A DNA stretch of 64,000 nucleotides from positions 1-64,000 of the forward strand of contig JBMHBX010000041.1 in assembly GCA_049890215.1 (NCBI GenBank). The letters run 5' to 3'. The notes beneath the pieces are model-generated. The model saw nothing but the letters and a program-made list of their open reading frames with translations. It had not been told where the DNA came from and made no database searches. Both the position numbers and the translations under genes were made by a program. Positions 17,820 to 27,476 of this stretch are shown piece after piece (the first letter of the stretch is position 1; each line of letters begins with the position of its first letter). Origin of the DNA: UBA685 sp049890215. Its GTDB lineage: Bacteria; Pseudomonadota; Alphaproteobacteria; Puniceispirillales; Puniceispirillaceae.

Positions 17820-19115
17820 ATGAGCATGTTAGAAAAATTATTCCGTCTGAAAGAGAACGGCACATCTGTGCGTACCGAAATGATCGCCGGCCTTTCAACT
17901 TTTTTAACAATGTCTTTTATCATTGCTGTAAACCCGGGAATCTTGTCAGATTCCGGCATTGATTTTGCCGCTGCCTTTGTTGCAACAATAATCGCTACTG
18001 TGGTTGGTACTCTGATTATGGGTCTGTATGCTGGCTGGCCTGTGGCTGTGGCACCTGGTATGGGGCTGAACGCCTTTTTCACTTATGTGGTTGTGCTTGG
18101 CTCTGGCTTTACCTGGCAACAAGGTTTAACAGCGGTTTTTGTTTCATCTGTTCTGTTTCTGCTATTTTCTCTGACCAAGATCAGAGCCTGGTTATTAGAG
18201 GCAATCCCAAATGCTCTGCAAGCTGGCATAACGGCAGGCATAGGCCTGTTTCTGGCCATGATAGGCCTGACAAGCGCTGGCATAATTGTGGCAAACCCTG
18301 ACACAATCATTGGTCTTGGCGCCATAAAATCACCAGAAGTACTTTTGGCAGGCATAGGGCTTGTTGTCATTGCAGGGCTTGAATATCGCGGCGTAAAAGG
18401 CGGCATTTTGGTCGGTATATTGATCATATCTGTCTTTGGATGGGCACTTGGTCTTGCCCCCTTTTCAGGCATTGCAAGCGCGCCGCCTGTCGCATCTGCT
18501 GCATTTGCGCTCGATTTTTCAGCAATCTTATCACCTGCGTTTTTATCTATTGTATTTGTGATGTTATTTGTTGATTTCTTTGATACCACCGGCACGTTAT
18601 CTGCGATTTCAGAAATTGCAGGCAAACGCCGTGCGGATGGGTCCATTGAAAATATCAATAAAGCAGTGGTTGCTGATACATCTGCCAGTATTGTTGGTGC
18701 GTTAAGCGGCACATCAAACATGACCACTTATCTTGAGAGCGCGGCCGGGATCAAGGCAGGTGGCAGAACTGGCTTAACAGCGGTTGTGATCGCTGCTCTG
18801 TTTGCAAGCTGCCTGTTTTTTGAGCCCTTATTTGCATCTATACCTGCATTTGCCACTGCTCCTGCCCTTATCTTTGTGGCAGCCAATTTCTTATCATCGC
18901 TCAAGCGCGTAAATTGGGATGATCTAAGTGAAGCTGTGTCCGTGATGGTGATTGCACTGATTATGCCTCTTACTTTTTCTATTGCAGCAGGTATTGCATT
19001 TGGCTTTCTGAGTTTTGCCGTGATGAAAGTGATTGCCGGCAAAGCAAAAGAGGTTTCAACAGGATTATGGACAATTATTGGCTTTGCTGTTATTTGGATA
19101 TTCATTGGCGTATAG
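17820..19115 (+). CDS. NCS2 family permease (AzgA-like, purine/hypoxanthine)
   Basis: 431 residues, 12-14 helices. It starts with the AzgA-group motif (NGTSVRTEMIAGLSTFLTM), has PGMGLNAFF and FVDFFDTTGTL, and the AAGIKAGGRTGL block. AzgA-type NCS2 carriers import adenine, guanine or hypoxanthine by proton symport. Long antisense frames at 18083-18727 and 18728-19162 are shadows of it. No purine riboswitch was recognised upstream. Divergent from bioY. Confidence 0.9.
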   Translation: MSMLEKLFRLKENGTSVRTEMIAGLSTFLTMSFIIAVNPGILSDSGIDFAAAFVATIIATVVGTLIMGLYAGWPVAVAPGMGLNAFFTYVVVLGSGFTWQQGLTAVFVSSVLFLLFSLTKIRAWLLEAIPNALQAGITAGIGLFLAMIGLTSAGIIVANPDTIIGLGAIKSPEVLLAGIGLVVIAGLEYRGVKGGILVGILIISVFGWALGLAPFSGIASAPPVASAAFALDFSAILSPAFLSIVFVMLFVDFFDTTGTLSAISEIAGKRRADGSIENINKAVVADTSASIVGALSGTSNMTTYLESAAGIKAGGRTGLTAVVIAALFASCLFFEPLFASIPAFATAPALIFVAANFLSSLKRVNWDDLSEAVSVMVIALIMPLTFSIAAGIAFGFLSFAVMKVIAGKAKEVSTGLWTIIGFAVIWIFIGV

Positions 19116-19253
19116 GGGCCAAGCTTAGCGTTAAGACCGCAAAAGAATATGATTGACGCCAAACAGATGCAGGGTTAATCGATAATTGTTATGAGCCGAC
19201 TGGCCATGACCAATTAGGCAGAGGCGATCTGAGCAATATCAGACGACAAAAAG

Positions 19254-20099
19254 ATGACCAAACCGATACAATCTGAGACTACGTCATCACAAGACCCTAT
19301 TTTCTCATTTGCAAATGCTGAATTAGGGCCTTTGTCAAATGCCTGTATTCGGGCAATTGAAAGGCTGACTGGTCAACGGCTTATCAAACGTATCTATCTT
19401 GATTATGTCGATGAAAACCGTCCGGATGAATATTTTTGGCGGGACGCTCTGAAACGCCTTAAAATTAATTTGGTCGTGAAAAAAAATACCGATATTCAGA
19501 TACCAAAAACGGGACGGTTACTGATCATCGCAAACCATCCTTTTGGCGTGATAGATGGTGTTGCACTTTGTGCAATGGTATCTGAGGTTCGCTCAGATTA
19601 TCGTATATTGACGCACCGCGTATTACGGCAAGCACCGGCGGTTATGGACAATATTCTGCCTATCGATTTTGATGAGGATGAAAAAGCGCTTCGCAATAAT
19701 CTGCAAACACGCAAAGATGCCGTCTCTCATCTCAAAAATGGCGGGGCCGTCATCATTTTTCCTGCAGGGGCAATTTCGCTGTCACCGCGCATTGTTGATA
19801 AAGCGGTTGATGCTGAGTGGAAAAAATTTGTCGCAAAAATGGCGAATGTACCGGACACGACAATCATGCCATTTTATTTTGAAGGCAAGAATTCCTTGTT
19901 GTTTCAACTTGCAAGGCGCATTAGTCAGACACTGGGCTATTCTCTTATGTTCAGAGAGATAAAACGGCGTATGAATACAACCTTGCCTGTGATTATGCGC
20001 AAGCCACTTTCATCAAATGATTTAGCGCATTTAGAAGACCGGACAGAGATGACTGATTATCTGAGATGTGCAACCTATGGCGTCAAGAATGACCACTAG
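19254..20099 (+). CDS. Lysophospholipid/glycerol acyltransferase family protein
   Basis: 281 residues. The acyltransferase motif NHxxxxD appears as NHPFGVID (residues about 92-99), and the glycerophosphate-binding motif as FPAGAIS about 80 residues later. No strong membrane anchor is visible. It belongs to the PlsC-like family that acylates lysophospholipids or ornithine lipids; the acceptor is unknown. Start ATG 19254. Stands alone, convergent with the thiamine pyrophosphokinase gene. Confidence 0.8.
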   Translation: MTKPIQSETTSSQDPIFSFANAELGPLSNACIRAIERLTGQRLIKRIYLDYVDENRPDEYFWRDALKRLKINLVVKKNTDIQIPKTGRLLIIANHPFGVIDGVALCAMVSEVRSDYRILTHRVLRQAPAVMDNILPIDFDEDEKALRNNLQTRKDAVSHLKNGGAVIIFPAGAISLSPRIVDKAVDAEWKKFVAKMANVPDTTIMPFYFEGKNSLLFQLARRISQTLGYSLMFREIKRRMNTTLPVIMRKPLSSNDLAHLEDRTEMTDYLRCATYGVKNDH

Positions 20100-20105
20100 C
20101 CGGCG

Positions 20106-20771
20106 TCAAATGAGCCGGGTTAACTTGTCAGGCTTTAGCAAAGATAACGGCCTGCACACCGCATAGGCAATATGCTGGGACCTGGTCTCAGGCACAAGGC
20201 TTATTTCAGATGAAAGCGCCTGATTGGAAGACGATACCATCTCACCACAAGCAAGCGTCAGCCCATCAAGCGGATAAGCAAGCCCGTCTGAGCGCATAAA
20301 GCTGATGCTCTGAAGAGGCAAAATAGCGATAAGCCCCCCTTTTTCTGCACCAAGATCACAAGCCCCTTTATGAGTTGTTATGATTTCATCATTTGTAACA
20401 GCGATTATTGCTTTGTTATTTTGAAATTTGGCCATCACATGAAGATTGGCAAAGCTATGATCAAACCGCTTACCAAATAAACCAAAGCCAATCATAATTG
20501 GCGCTTCAAAGTGTCTGACTGCCTTTTCAAAATCATTGCTATCTTGCTCTGCCATACGCAGACAGACTGGCGGATTTTCCAAACTCTCATCATCAGGCGG
20601 ATTATAGCTATCCATATCTCCAATAACATAGCTTGCCGCGATATCATGTTGTTGCAGATAGTGACAGGCACCATCAAGCGCGATAATGGGGTAGGTTTTT
20701 GCCATCTGTCTTAAGGCTGGCAAATTGACCTCACCTTGTCCGACAATGATGATGGGTGTTTCAAACTCCAT
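20106..20771 (-). CDS. Thiamine diphosphokinase
   Basis: Transfers pyrophosphate from ATP to thiamine, giving thiamine diphosphate. The N-terminal catalytic motifs ALDGACHYL and YVIGDMDS, EQDSNDFEKA, and GFGLFGKRFDHSFANLH fit the family. About 221 residues from ATG 20771, which has a near-perfect CAGGAGG seven bases upstream; the longer frame to 20873 runs into the broken HlyD gene and was rejected. It is the last gene after the degraded secretion operon on the same strand, and appears intact. Confidence 0.88.
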   Translation of the reverse strand: MEFETPIIIVGQGEVNLPALRQMAKTYPIIALDGACHYLQQHDIAASYVIGDMDSYNPPDDESLENPPVCLRMAEQDSNDFEKAVRHFEAPIMIGFGLFGKRFDHSFANLHVMAKFQNNKAIIAVTNDEIITTHKGACDLGAEKGGLIAILPLQSISFMRSDGLAYPLDGLTLACGEMVSSSNQALSSEISLVPETRSQHIAYAVCRPLSLLKPDKLTRLI

Positions 20772-20862
20772 AAAGCGGCCTCCTGCGCCATAACCTTTGA
20801 CACTATATGTCAAACATGAGGGTTTTTGCGCAGGAAAGCCAGTCTGTTGAGTCCCGCTTGGA

Positions 20863-22386
20863 TTATTTTTCACGAAACGCCACAGATGTTGCTCTTTCTA
20901 TAGGAGATAAAATATAGCTGAGAACAGTTCTCTTGCCGCCAATAATATAGACTGTCACCTGCATACCAGGCACAATATCCGGCTCTACAGTTGAATTCGG
21001 AAATAACTTATCAGAGATAGAGATCATCGTCTCATAATAAGGAGGGGCATTTTCTTCTTCAGTTGTATTGCTTGCCACATGAATCACTTCACCTTCCAAA
21101 GAGCCATAACGTGATACATCATAAGCAGATAACGAAATACGGGCCAATTGACCAAGGGTGACATCTGCCACATCCTGAGGCAACAGACGTGCGCGAACCA
21201 CATGATCAGCATCTGCAGGCACAATTTCGGTCAATACTGTCCCTGCCTGTACAACTGCGCCAATGGTTTTGATATGCAAGGCTGAAATCACACCAGATTG
21301 TGGCGCTTTAATATCAGCATAAGCAACACGCCCTTCAAGAGATTCCTGTCGTGCCATCGCTTGTTCAAGCGCTGTCTGAGATTCGACAATCCGTGTTGAG
21401 GATTCTGCCCGTCTTTGGCTTTTTAAGGAGAGGATTTCTTTTTCCAACCCAACACGTTTTGCTTCCATCGCGCTGACAGACAAGAAAGCGAGCTTTGCTG
21501 CGCCTTCTGCCTGACGCCATTTTGTTTCTGCTTCGATCAGCATTAATTTTGGTTCATGACCTGCCTCAACAAGTGGCTTTATCAGATCATATTCCTGTTT
21601 GCGAATTCTATATTGATCTTGTGAAATTTCCCCTTCTGCGGTTTTTTGCGCAATATTCCGGTTTAATTCCTCAATAGCCTGATTGATAACAGCGATGCTT
21701 TCTTGCTGAGCGATGTAACGTTGCAAGAATAAATTGGCTTCTTTTTCCACCGCATCAGGAGCGGTTTTGCGCAAATCATCCGGAAATTGCACAATTGGGG
21801 CATCATTAATTTCTGCCTGCAACCGCAAAATCGCTGCTTTACTTGCTGCAATGTTCACCTCATTTTCAGCATAATCGGCCAGAACATCATTATCTTCAAT
21901 GCGAAACAAAACGTCACCTTGCCTGACCTGTGTGCCTAATTCGACATGAATTTCCGTTATGCTTCCCGGCAAGCGGCTCTGCACGATTTGGATATCACTT
22001 GGGGGGATCACAGCGCCTTCTGCACGCACCTGTTCATCAAGCTCAGCCGTGCTTGCCTAAAAAAAGGCAATCGCAAAAAAGCTTGTAATCAGAAGAAAGA
22101 CAATCTGGCCTCTGAACATGCCTGTATCCTCATATTTAGAGAAATCAGGTGCACTATGATCCACAGGTAGTGCGCCAAAGATAAGAGGCGGCGGGCCAAA
22201 CCACTTATAATAAAGACCGCGAAATGGCCAGAATATCAGACGGAAAGGCAAGGATATCAGGAAAAAAGGTACCTTTATGAAGAACCACAGAAAGGAAAAA
22301 ATATGACCGAAAACCCCACCTTTTGTTGTGGTTACCGGGGCTTCACTTTCACCTTCGATTGTCATGTTTGTTGTCTGCTTAGCCAT
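20863..22386 (-). pseudogene. HlyD-type secretion adaptor, interrupted by in-frame TAG
   Basis: Periplasmic adaptor (membrane fusion protein) of a type I secretion system. From ATG 22386 (AAGGAG six bases upstream) the frame reads 109 codons with a hydrophobic N-terminal region and a transmembrane helix, reaches TAG at 22057-22059, and continues in the same phase for almost 400 codons: ASTAELDEQVRAEG, the lipoyl halves, a long coiled coil, and the RTX-type C terminus (PGMQVTVYIIGGKRTVLSYI). Apart from this one codon it is full length (about 507 codons). The codon sits in FFAIAFF-stop-AST, where Trp is plausible. Start overlaps the ABC remnant by eight bases. Confidence 0.8.
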
Positions 22387-22735
22387 TTGCGGCTCCTTGT
22401 AATTTTTCAAGTACTTTGTCACGTGGCCCTGCCATGGCTATCTGACCTTGTTCCATCACAATGATATGATCAGCTAGTTTAAGCATCGCTCCTCTATGGG
22501 TGACATACACGCATGTTGTATTTGTGGTCGCTTCAAGCAAACGATCCACCAGTTGAGATTCTGTCGCATTATTCGGGATCACACGATCATAAACTGTCAT
22601 GATATATAATGAGGAGGCGAGTACGAATAAATTGATCAAAACAGAGGCTAAAATAACCTGTAAATAGATCGCTTTACTTTTGAGAACTGGCCCATAAAAC
22701 CAATGCTCACTTAAACTTCTGACAGGATTTAACAT
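22379..22735 (-). pseudogene. Type I secretion ABC transporter remnant with internal deletion
   Basis: 118 codons. Residues 1-55 or so are the start of a LapB/PrtD-like membrane domain (SEHWFYGPVLKSKAIYLQ ... MTVYDRVIPNNATES). This joins directly, in frame, to the end of a nucleotide-binding domain (VTHRGAMLKLADHIIVMEQG ... GPRDKVLEKLQ). The rest of the membrane domain, Walker A, the ABC signature and Walker B are absent, so several hundred codons are missing and the product cannot hydrolyse ATP. The H-loop His survives. The start overlaps the end of the TolC gene and the stop overlaps the HlyD start, showing the original three-gene operon. Confidence 0.85.
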
Positions 22736-24213
22736 TGGCTATCTCCTAGGGTAATACCAAGTAAGGGGGTCAAATTATCAGCAAGCCAATTTATCTGCAC
22801 ATAGGCGAATTCTTGCTGCCATTGTAGTGTTTCAAGCTCAATCGTCTTTTCAGCTCTGGTCTGAATAAGCTCAATAATATCACGGCGGGAGACCCGTGAA
22901 TTGCCAAGCAAAGCAAGAAGGCTGTCGTAGCGGGACTGAATATCTTGTAGCTGTGATCCAATCGTCTCCATTTCAGTGAAACGGCGTGTCACAATCAGTT
23001 GCGATTGCACACTATCCCTTCGATGATTTCGGATAAGTTCGTCACGCTGTGAGGCAATTTCGCGAAGCTACCAGCTTTTTTCCTGAGACCTGGAATTATT
23101 GGCACCACCATCATAAAGAGGCACACTCATCTCCAGACGTCCCACTATCTGATATTCTGATTCATAATCAGTGACATCAAAGATACTTGTTTCAAGTACA
23201 GTATCAAATTGGGGCAAATTCTCATGTTCGATGGCATAAAGCTCTTCTGTCTGAGCCATAAACCGATAATCCAGAATGCGGATATTGCGCCAGTCTTCCG
23301 GCTCAATCTCAATAAAGGCGTCACCGCGCAGATCTGTAAATCTGTCTAGCAATGGCAGACCATCTTCATAGCTTATCTGATAGCTTGCCTGAAGCTGATT
23401 AAGCGATTCAGATAAATGACGTTCTGCCCTTTGCAGAGCTATTTCTGCATTGAGAACAGTCAGTTTGACAGCTCTGACCTCTGCGATGCCAACAGAGCCT
23501 GCAATGCCCTGCGCTTCGATGGCTTCGATATGAGGCTGCATTTCTTGCAGGGCGTTCGTGCGATATTGGACATCAATGCGCGCACCTTCAATTTGCATCA
23601 TCAGGCGCAAAATATCCTGCAACGTCTCTGATAAACCTGCCTCATAAGACAGACGTTCCGCAGCAAGCTGATATTCTTCTGCCCGAACACGTGCAGAACC
23701 AACACCCCAATCCATAATGCGATAGCGTGCCTGTAACTCCAAATCTAACAGATCATCATTTTGCCTGTCATAAGCGCGGCGCGATGTGTCAGACAAATCA
23801 TCATTATTGGTTCTAAAATTATGGGCAAGCTGGCGTTCGCCAGATAGTGAGGCTGATATTGATACTCTGTTATCAGCGCGTCTTTGGCCAAGCACAAAGA
23901 TGGCTCTGCAAGCGCGCGCGCCGGATTGACGCAATCTCGGACTCTGGAAAATCGCTGTCTCAAGCTTTGGCGATAAAAAGGTGGTATGCCCTGTATTGTG
24001 AGACTCATTATGGGACGCGGCCTGCTCTTCTGCATAGGCATGAAACAGAGCGCCGCCAATCATCACAAAAAGTAAAAAGATGAAAAAACAAAGCTTATAT
24101 AGTAATTTTGGCACTTCTTCCAAAGGATAGAGAGCTAGCAAATAAAGACGGTCACGCCATGTCACAATAATATCTCCTGCTGAGATTTTGAGTTCAGCAG
24201 GCAGAATAGGCAT
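22729..24213 (-). pseudogene. TolC-family outer membrane secretion protein, interrupted by in-frame TAG
   Basis: Outer-membrane channel of the same type I system. The frame has a hydrophobic signal region (about residues 36-62), then TolC/LapE-like helical repeats. It runs 381 codons to ...YDGGANNSRSQEKSW, meets TAG at 23068-23070, and continues in phase with LREIASQRDELI and about 100 more codons to a stop at 22729 that overlaps the ABC remnant. Without the amber codon it would be about 494 residues, full length. Without the second half the last beta-strand and coiled-coil hairpin are lost. Confidence 0.8.
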
Positions 24214-24328
24214 GCAATCGCTAACAAATCGTAAAGGAATACGGATAAAATGCGTTTTCAGCAGAAAATTTTGTGATTTATGCTAGAAAAGTGTGGGCCT
24301 CCACAATCTGAATGAGGGAATGGTGTTT

Positions 24329-24790
24329 ATGTTCGAACTGGTATTATATCAGCCGCAAATTCCGCCAAATACAGGCAATATTATCCGCCTCTGTGCGAAT
24401 GCCGGCGCAAATCTTCATTTGATCCATCCCCTTGGGTTTGAAATTACTGAAAAATCCTGCCGGCGCGCAGGCCTTGACTATCATGCGCTTACCTATGTTC
24501 ATCATTATGAAAATTGGCAGGATTTTAGGGAAAAATCTGAGATTAAACGTCTGTTTGCTATCACCAAATTTGGCACAAGGCGCTATGATGCCCCCTCTTA
24601 TCAGCCAGGAGATGGCTTTTTATTTGGCAGAGAGACAACAGGTCTTCCGGATGATATTCATGCGCTTTTTACGGATGAAACAAGACTTGCCATTCCTATG
24701 GTTGAAAATAGCCGCAGTCTGAATATATCAAACGCTGCCAGCATTATCTTATATGAGGCTTGGCGTCAGCAATCATTTACATCCCCTTAA
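24329..24790 (+). CDS. trmL: tRNA (cytidine(34)-2'-O)-methyltransferase
   Basis: SpoU-family methyltransferase that 2'-O-methylates the wobble base of tRNA-Leu isoacceptors. The first block (LYQPQIPPNTGNIIRLCANAG) and the knot motifs (GRETTGLP and RSLNISNAASIILYEAWRQ) are intact. About 153 residues from ATG 24329, with GAGGGA nine bases upstream; ATG 24320 and GTG 24293 are less likely. Its 3' end overlaps the convergent FadB-like gene by 14 bases. Confidence 0.93.
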   Translation: MFELVLYQPQIPPNTGNIIRLCANAGANLHLIHPLGFEITEKSCRRAGLDYHALTYVHHYENWQDFREKSEIKRLFAITKFGTRRYDAPSYQPGDGFLFGRETTGLPDDIHALFTDETRLAIPMVENSRSLNISNAASIILYEAWRQQSFTSP

Positions 24791-26696
24791 TCAGGCTCGC
24801 ATGATAACAAAGCGGCCCGCCTGTATGACGGGGAAATCCAACACCAAATATCATTGCAGCATCTACAAAATCAGCTGAACTGATATGGCCTTCATCAAGA
24901 CTAGCCTGACATGCCAGAATCATAGGTTGCAGCACTTGTGCTGTCACCGCGGCAGCGGCATGGCTGTCATAAGAGGCGCGTGGGCGAACTGCTTTTTTCC
25001 CGTCCCATTGATATATGCCCTTACCTGTTTTGCGCCCCAATTGTCCCACATCTTGTTTATCCTGCAAAAAAGCCTTCACATTATCTGACATGCCAAGGCG
25101 CATACCTACATCAAGACATATATCAAGGCCAATCTGATCTGCCAGTTCAATAGGGCCCATGGGCATACCAAACGCAATTAAGGCCTGATCAATTTCATCT
25201 GGCGCGCTACCTGATAGCATCATCTCAATCGCTTCAAAAATATAGGGAAGCAGAGCGCGGTTGACGAGAAACCCCGGGCTGTTTTGCACTTTAACGGGCA
25301 TTTTTCCTATTTGAAGAGATAATTGCACCAACTGGTTAAGCTGTGCCTCATCATTACCATCACGATAGATCACCTCAACCAAAGGCATGATAGTTGCAGG
25401 GTTAAAAAAATGCATGCCAAGCAATCGGCCAGGATCACGCATCAGATGACTAATCTGATCTAAATCGAGCGCTGAGCTATTTGTAGCAAGCAAACAATCA
25501 GGGCGCATGTCAGCTTCGACTGACTGCCAGATTTTCTGTTTTAACGCCATTTTTTCTGAAACTGCTTCGATCACAAGATCAATCGCCTCTGGCTGTGACA
25601 GCGCGTTGGTACAAATAAGCCTGTCGCTTGCGTCTTTTGCCGCCACAGGCTCTAATTTTTTTGTGAATAAATCGCTTGCGCTTCTTTCTGCCTTACTAAG
25701 CGCCTGTTGATTGATATCTGTCAAAAAGACTGTGAAGCCCTTGAGGGCAAAATAGCTTGCGATATCAACGCCCATGGCACCCGCGCCAATCACTTGTATC
25801 TTCTGGATTTTGCTTGCACCACGTGCCTGTTTTTTCACCTTGTCAGTCAGCGCAAAGACGCGTCTTAAATTCTGAGATACCTCTTGCAACATCAGATTCG
25901 GGAAATGCGCTAATTCGCCTGCAACAAGTTTATCAAAGTCAGGGCCTGCTGTCTTTACAAGCTCAATCATTGCCAGCAAATGCGGAATATGTGAGGGCTG
26001 TTTCGAGACAATATATTTCCCGGTTGCTTGTTCAATGATCTCTGACCATTGTCCAGCATCACAAAACACATCATAGTGCCTCTTACCTTTGGCGATGAGA
26101 GACGTTGCTGCCTCTAACACCATATCAGTTTCACAAAGTGCATCTGCAAGACCAAGAGATAAAACGGCATTTTGACTGGTCACTGGTTTTGCCGATAAAC
26201 ATAAATCAAGCATGTTTTCGCCGCCAATCAGACGTGCAGCGCGCGCGGTACCGGCAAAGCCGGGGATGAGCCCTAAATTCGCCTCCGGAAATCCGGCCAT
26301 AATGCGACCAGTGGAAAGACATAATCTGTAATCACAAGCAAGAGCCAGTTCCAATCCACCCCCTAAGACAGGACCATGCAGGACAGCCACAGAAACCAGA
26401 CGAGATTTTTCAAGAGCGGATAATAAATCCATGGCCTTTTGCTGAAGCGCCCGCACATCATCTTGTGTTTTGAGCACTTCAAATTCACCTATATCCGCAC
26501 CAAAAACAAAGCCGCTTTGCTTAGCTGATTGCAAGATAATCGCCTGAATCTGAGACTGTGATTCAAGCGCAATAAGAAGCGATTGAAGTTCACTTATCAT
26601 CTGCGTTGATAACACATTGGCAGATTTATCTGCCATATCAAGATTGATGATCGCAAACGCGCCTGTCATTTCATATCTGAGGTGCTGATAGGCCAA
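24777..26696 (-). CDS. Multifunctional enoyl-CoA hydratase/3-hydroxyacyl-CoA dehydrogenase (FadB/FadJ-like)
   Basis: Beta-oxidation fusion protein. Residues about 15-190 are the crotonase domain with both catalytic glutamates in place (GGGLELALACDYRL and FPEANLGLIPG). A Rossmann dehydrogenase domain starts at IQVIGAGAMGVDIA (about 296), with the conserved LGMHFFNPA and NSPGFLVNRAL. At 639 residues it is shorter than typical FadB/FadJ (a little over 700): it ends just after GGPLCYH, so the last helices of the C-terminal domain are missing. TTG 26696 has GGGAG seven bases upstream. No thiolase gene (fadA/fadI) is adjacent. Confidence 0.87.
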   Translation of the reverse strand: MAYQHLRYEMTGAFAIINLDMADKSANVLSTQMISELQSLLIALESQSQIQAIILQSAKQSGFVFGADIGEFEVLKTQDDVRALQQKAMDLLSALEKSRLVSVAVLHGPVLGGGLELALACDYRLCLSTGRIMAGFPEANLGLIPGFAGTARAARLIGGENMLDLCLSAKPVTSQNAVLSLGLADALCETDMVLEAATSLIAKGKRHYDVFCDAGQWSEIIEQATGKYIVSKQPSHIPHLLAMIELVKTAGPDFDKLVAGELAHFPNLMLQEVSQNLRRVFALTDKVKKQARGASKIQKIQVIGAGAMGVDIASYFALKGFTVFLTDINQQALSKAERSASDLFTKKLEPVAAKDASDRLICTNALSQPEAIDLVIEAVSEKMALKQKIWQSVEADMRPDCLLATNSSALDLDQISHLMRDPGRLLGMHFFNPATIMPLVEVIYRDGNDEAQLNQLVQLSLQIGKMPVKVQNSPGFLVNRALLPYIFEAIEMMLSGSAPDEIDQALIAFGMPMGPIELADQIGLDICLDVGMRLGMSDNVKAFLQDKQDVGQLGRKTGKGIYQWDGKKAVRPRASYDSHAAAAVTAQVLQPMILACQASLDEGHISSADFVDAAMIFGVGFPRHTGGPLCYHASLIKGM

Positions 26697-26884
26697 ATCT
26701 ACACTCCCTGCTTTTGCCAGTTAAGTTGTTCGTAAAAACCTAGACCACCAAATGGGACGCATAAAGTAAATACTTCATGAAAGATACCCTTACTCATTAC
26801 CATCAGGCATTATGATCAGGGCAACCCGAAAAACATTTACCCTATCTTTATTTTAGGGGCCTTATCATTATTTTATGGGGAATA

Positions 26885-26974
26885 TGGCGGATGGACGGGG
26901 ATTCGAACCCCGGAGGGGCTCTCACCCCAACACGCTTTCCAGGCGTGCGCCTTAAACCGCTCGGCCATCCATCC
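26885..26974 (-). tRNA. tRNA-Ser(GGA)
   Basis: Read on the minus strand: acceptor arm GGATGGA paired with TCCATCC, discriminator G and encoded CCA. D arm GGCCGAGCGGTTTAAGGC, anticodon loop CTGGAAA (anticodon GGA) on a CACGC/GCGTG stem, long class II variable arm and T arm with GGTTCGAATCC. The variable arm and anticodon both indicate serine. Confidence 0.95.
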
Positions 26975-27100
26975 GCAACTCTTATGTCAGCGCCACCATA
27001 GCCAATAAGTGTGACAAAAGCCAGATAGATGACAGAAAAAACACTGATCCGGTCATCTTTGTGCTTGCCATTTATGTTTAATATCCCACAGAGTAACGAT

Positions 27101-27460
27101 ATGATATCTCGGTTCTTTCAAATCATAGGTGGCCTTCTGACCTTAAGCGCTCTTGCCCTGTTCTGGGGCGATGTGTCTGCGCCTGATGAGCCTGCAAAAT
27201 TGTTAGGCCAGTTATTGCATGAATTGTCCCCGCAGTCTTTGCAACTGGCAGAAGCCATTATTGACAGATATATAGACCCATGTGGTCTGTTGCCATTTTT
27301 AGGATGTAATACATTTTTATGGCATCCCTTCATTGTGACCTTACTGACATGGCCTGCAGGGTTGGTTTTAGGATTTTTCGGTGTTGCCATTATGCTGGCA
27401 AGCACCAGCCTGAAGAGACAAAAGAAAACAGTGCGCTCACTGAAAAAAGAAGGCCGCTAA
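27101..27460 (+). CDS. Small membrane protein of unknown function
   Basis: Not recognised. About 119 residues from ATG 27101 (open to ATG 27029; neither start has a strong ribosome site). A hydrophobic helix near the N terminus, a polar middle with two Cys (DPCGLLPFLGCN), a second hydrophobic helix (VTLLTWPAGLVLGFFGVAIML) and a basic tail. Probably an inner-membrane protein with both ends in the cytoplasm. Its stop codon lies in the loop of the hairpin shared with lepA. Confidence 0.6.
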   Translation: MISRFFQIIGGLLTLSALALFWGDVSAPDEPAKLLGQLLHELSPQSLQLAEAIIDRYIDPCGLLPFLGCNTFLWHPFIVTLLTWPAGLVLGFFGVAIMLASTSLKRQKKTVRSLKKEGR

Positions 27461-27468
27461 GCGGCCTT
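27443..27468 (-). terminator. lepA terminator, possibly bidirectional
   Basis: Stem AAGGCCGC (27450-27457) with GCGGCCTT (27461-27468) and a three-base loop. On the minus strand the stem is followed by CTTTTTT, so it should terminate lepA; on the plus strand it lacks a T-run and is weaker. Confidence 0.75.
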
Positions 27469-27476
27469 ACTCTTGG

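Noticed and set aside
18083..19162. Two long minus-strand frames (18083-18727 and 18728-19162)
   Set aside because: They are antisense to the NCS2 permease, have no ribosome site or family character, and reflect its codon pattern.
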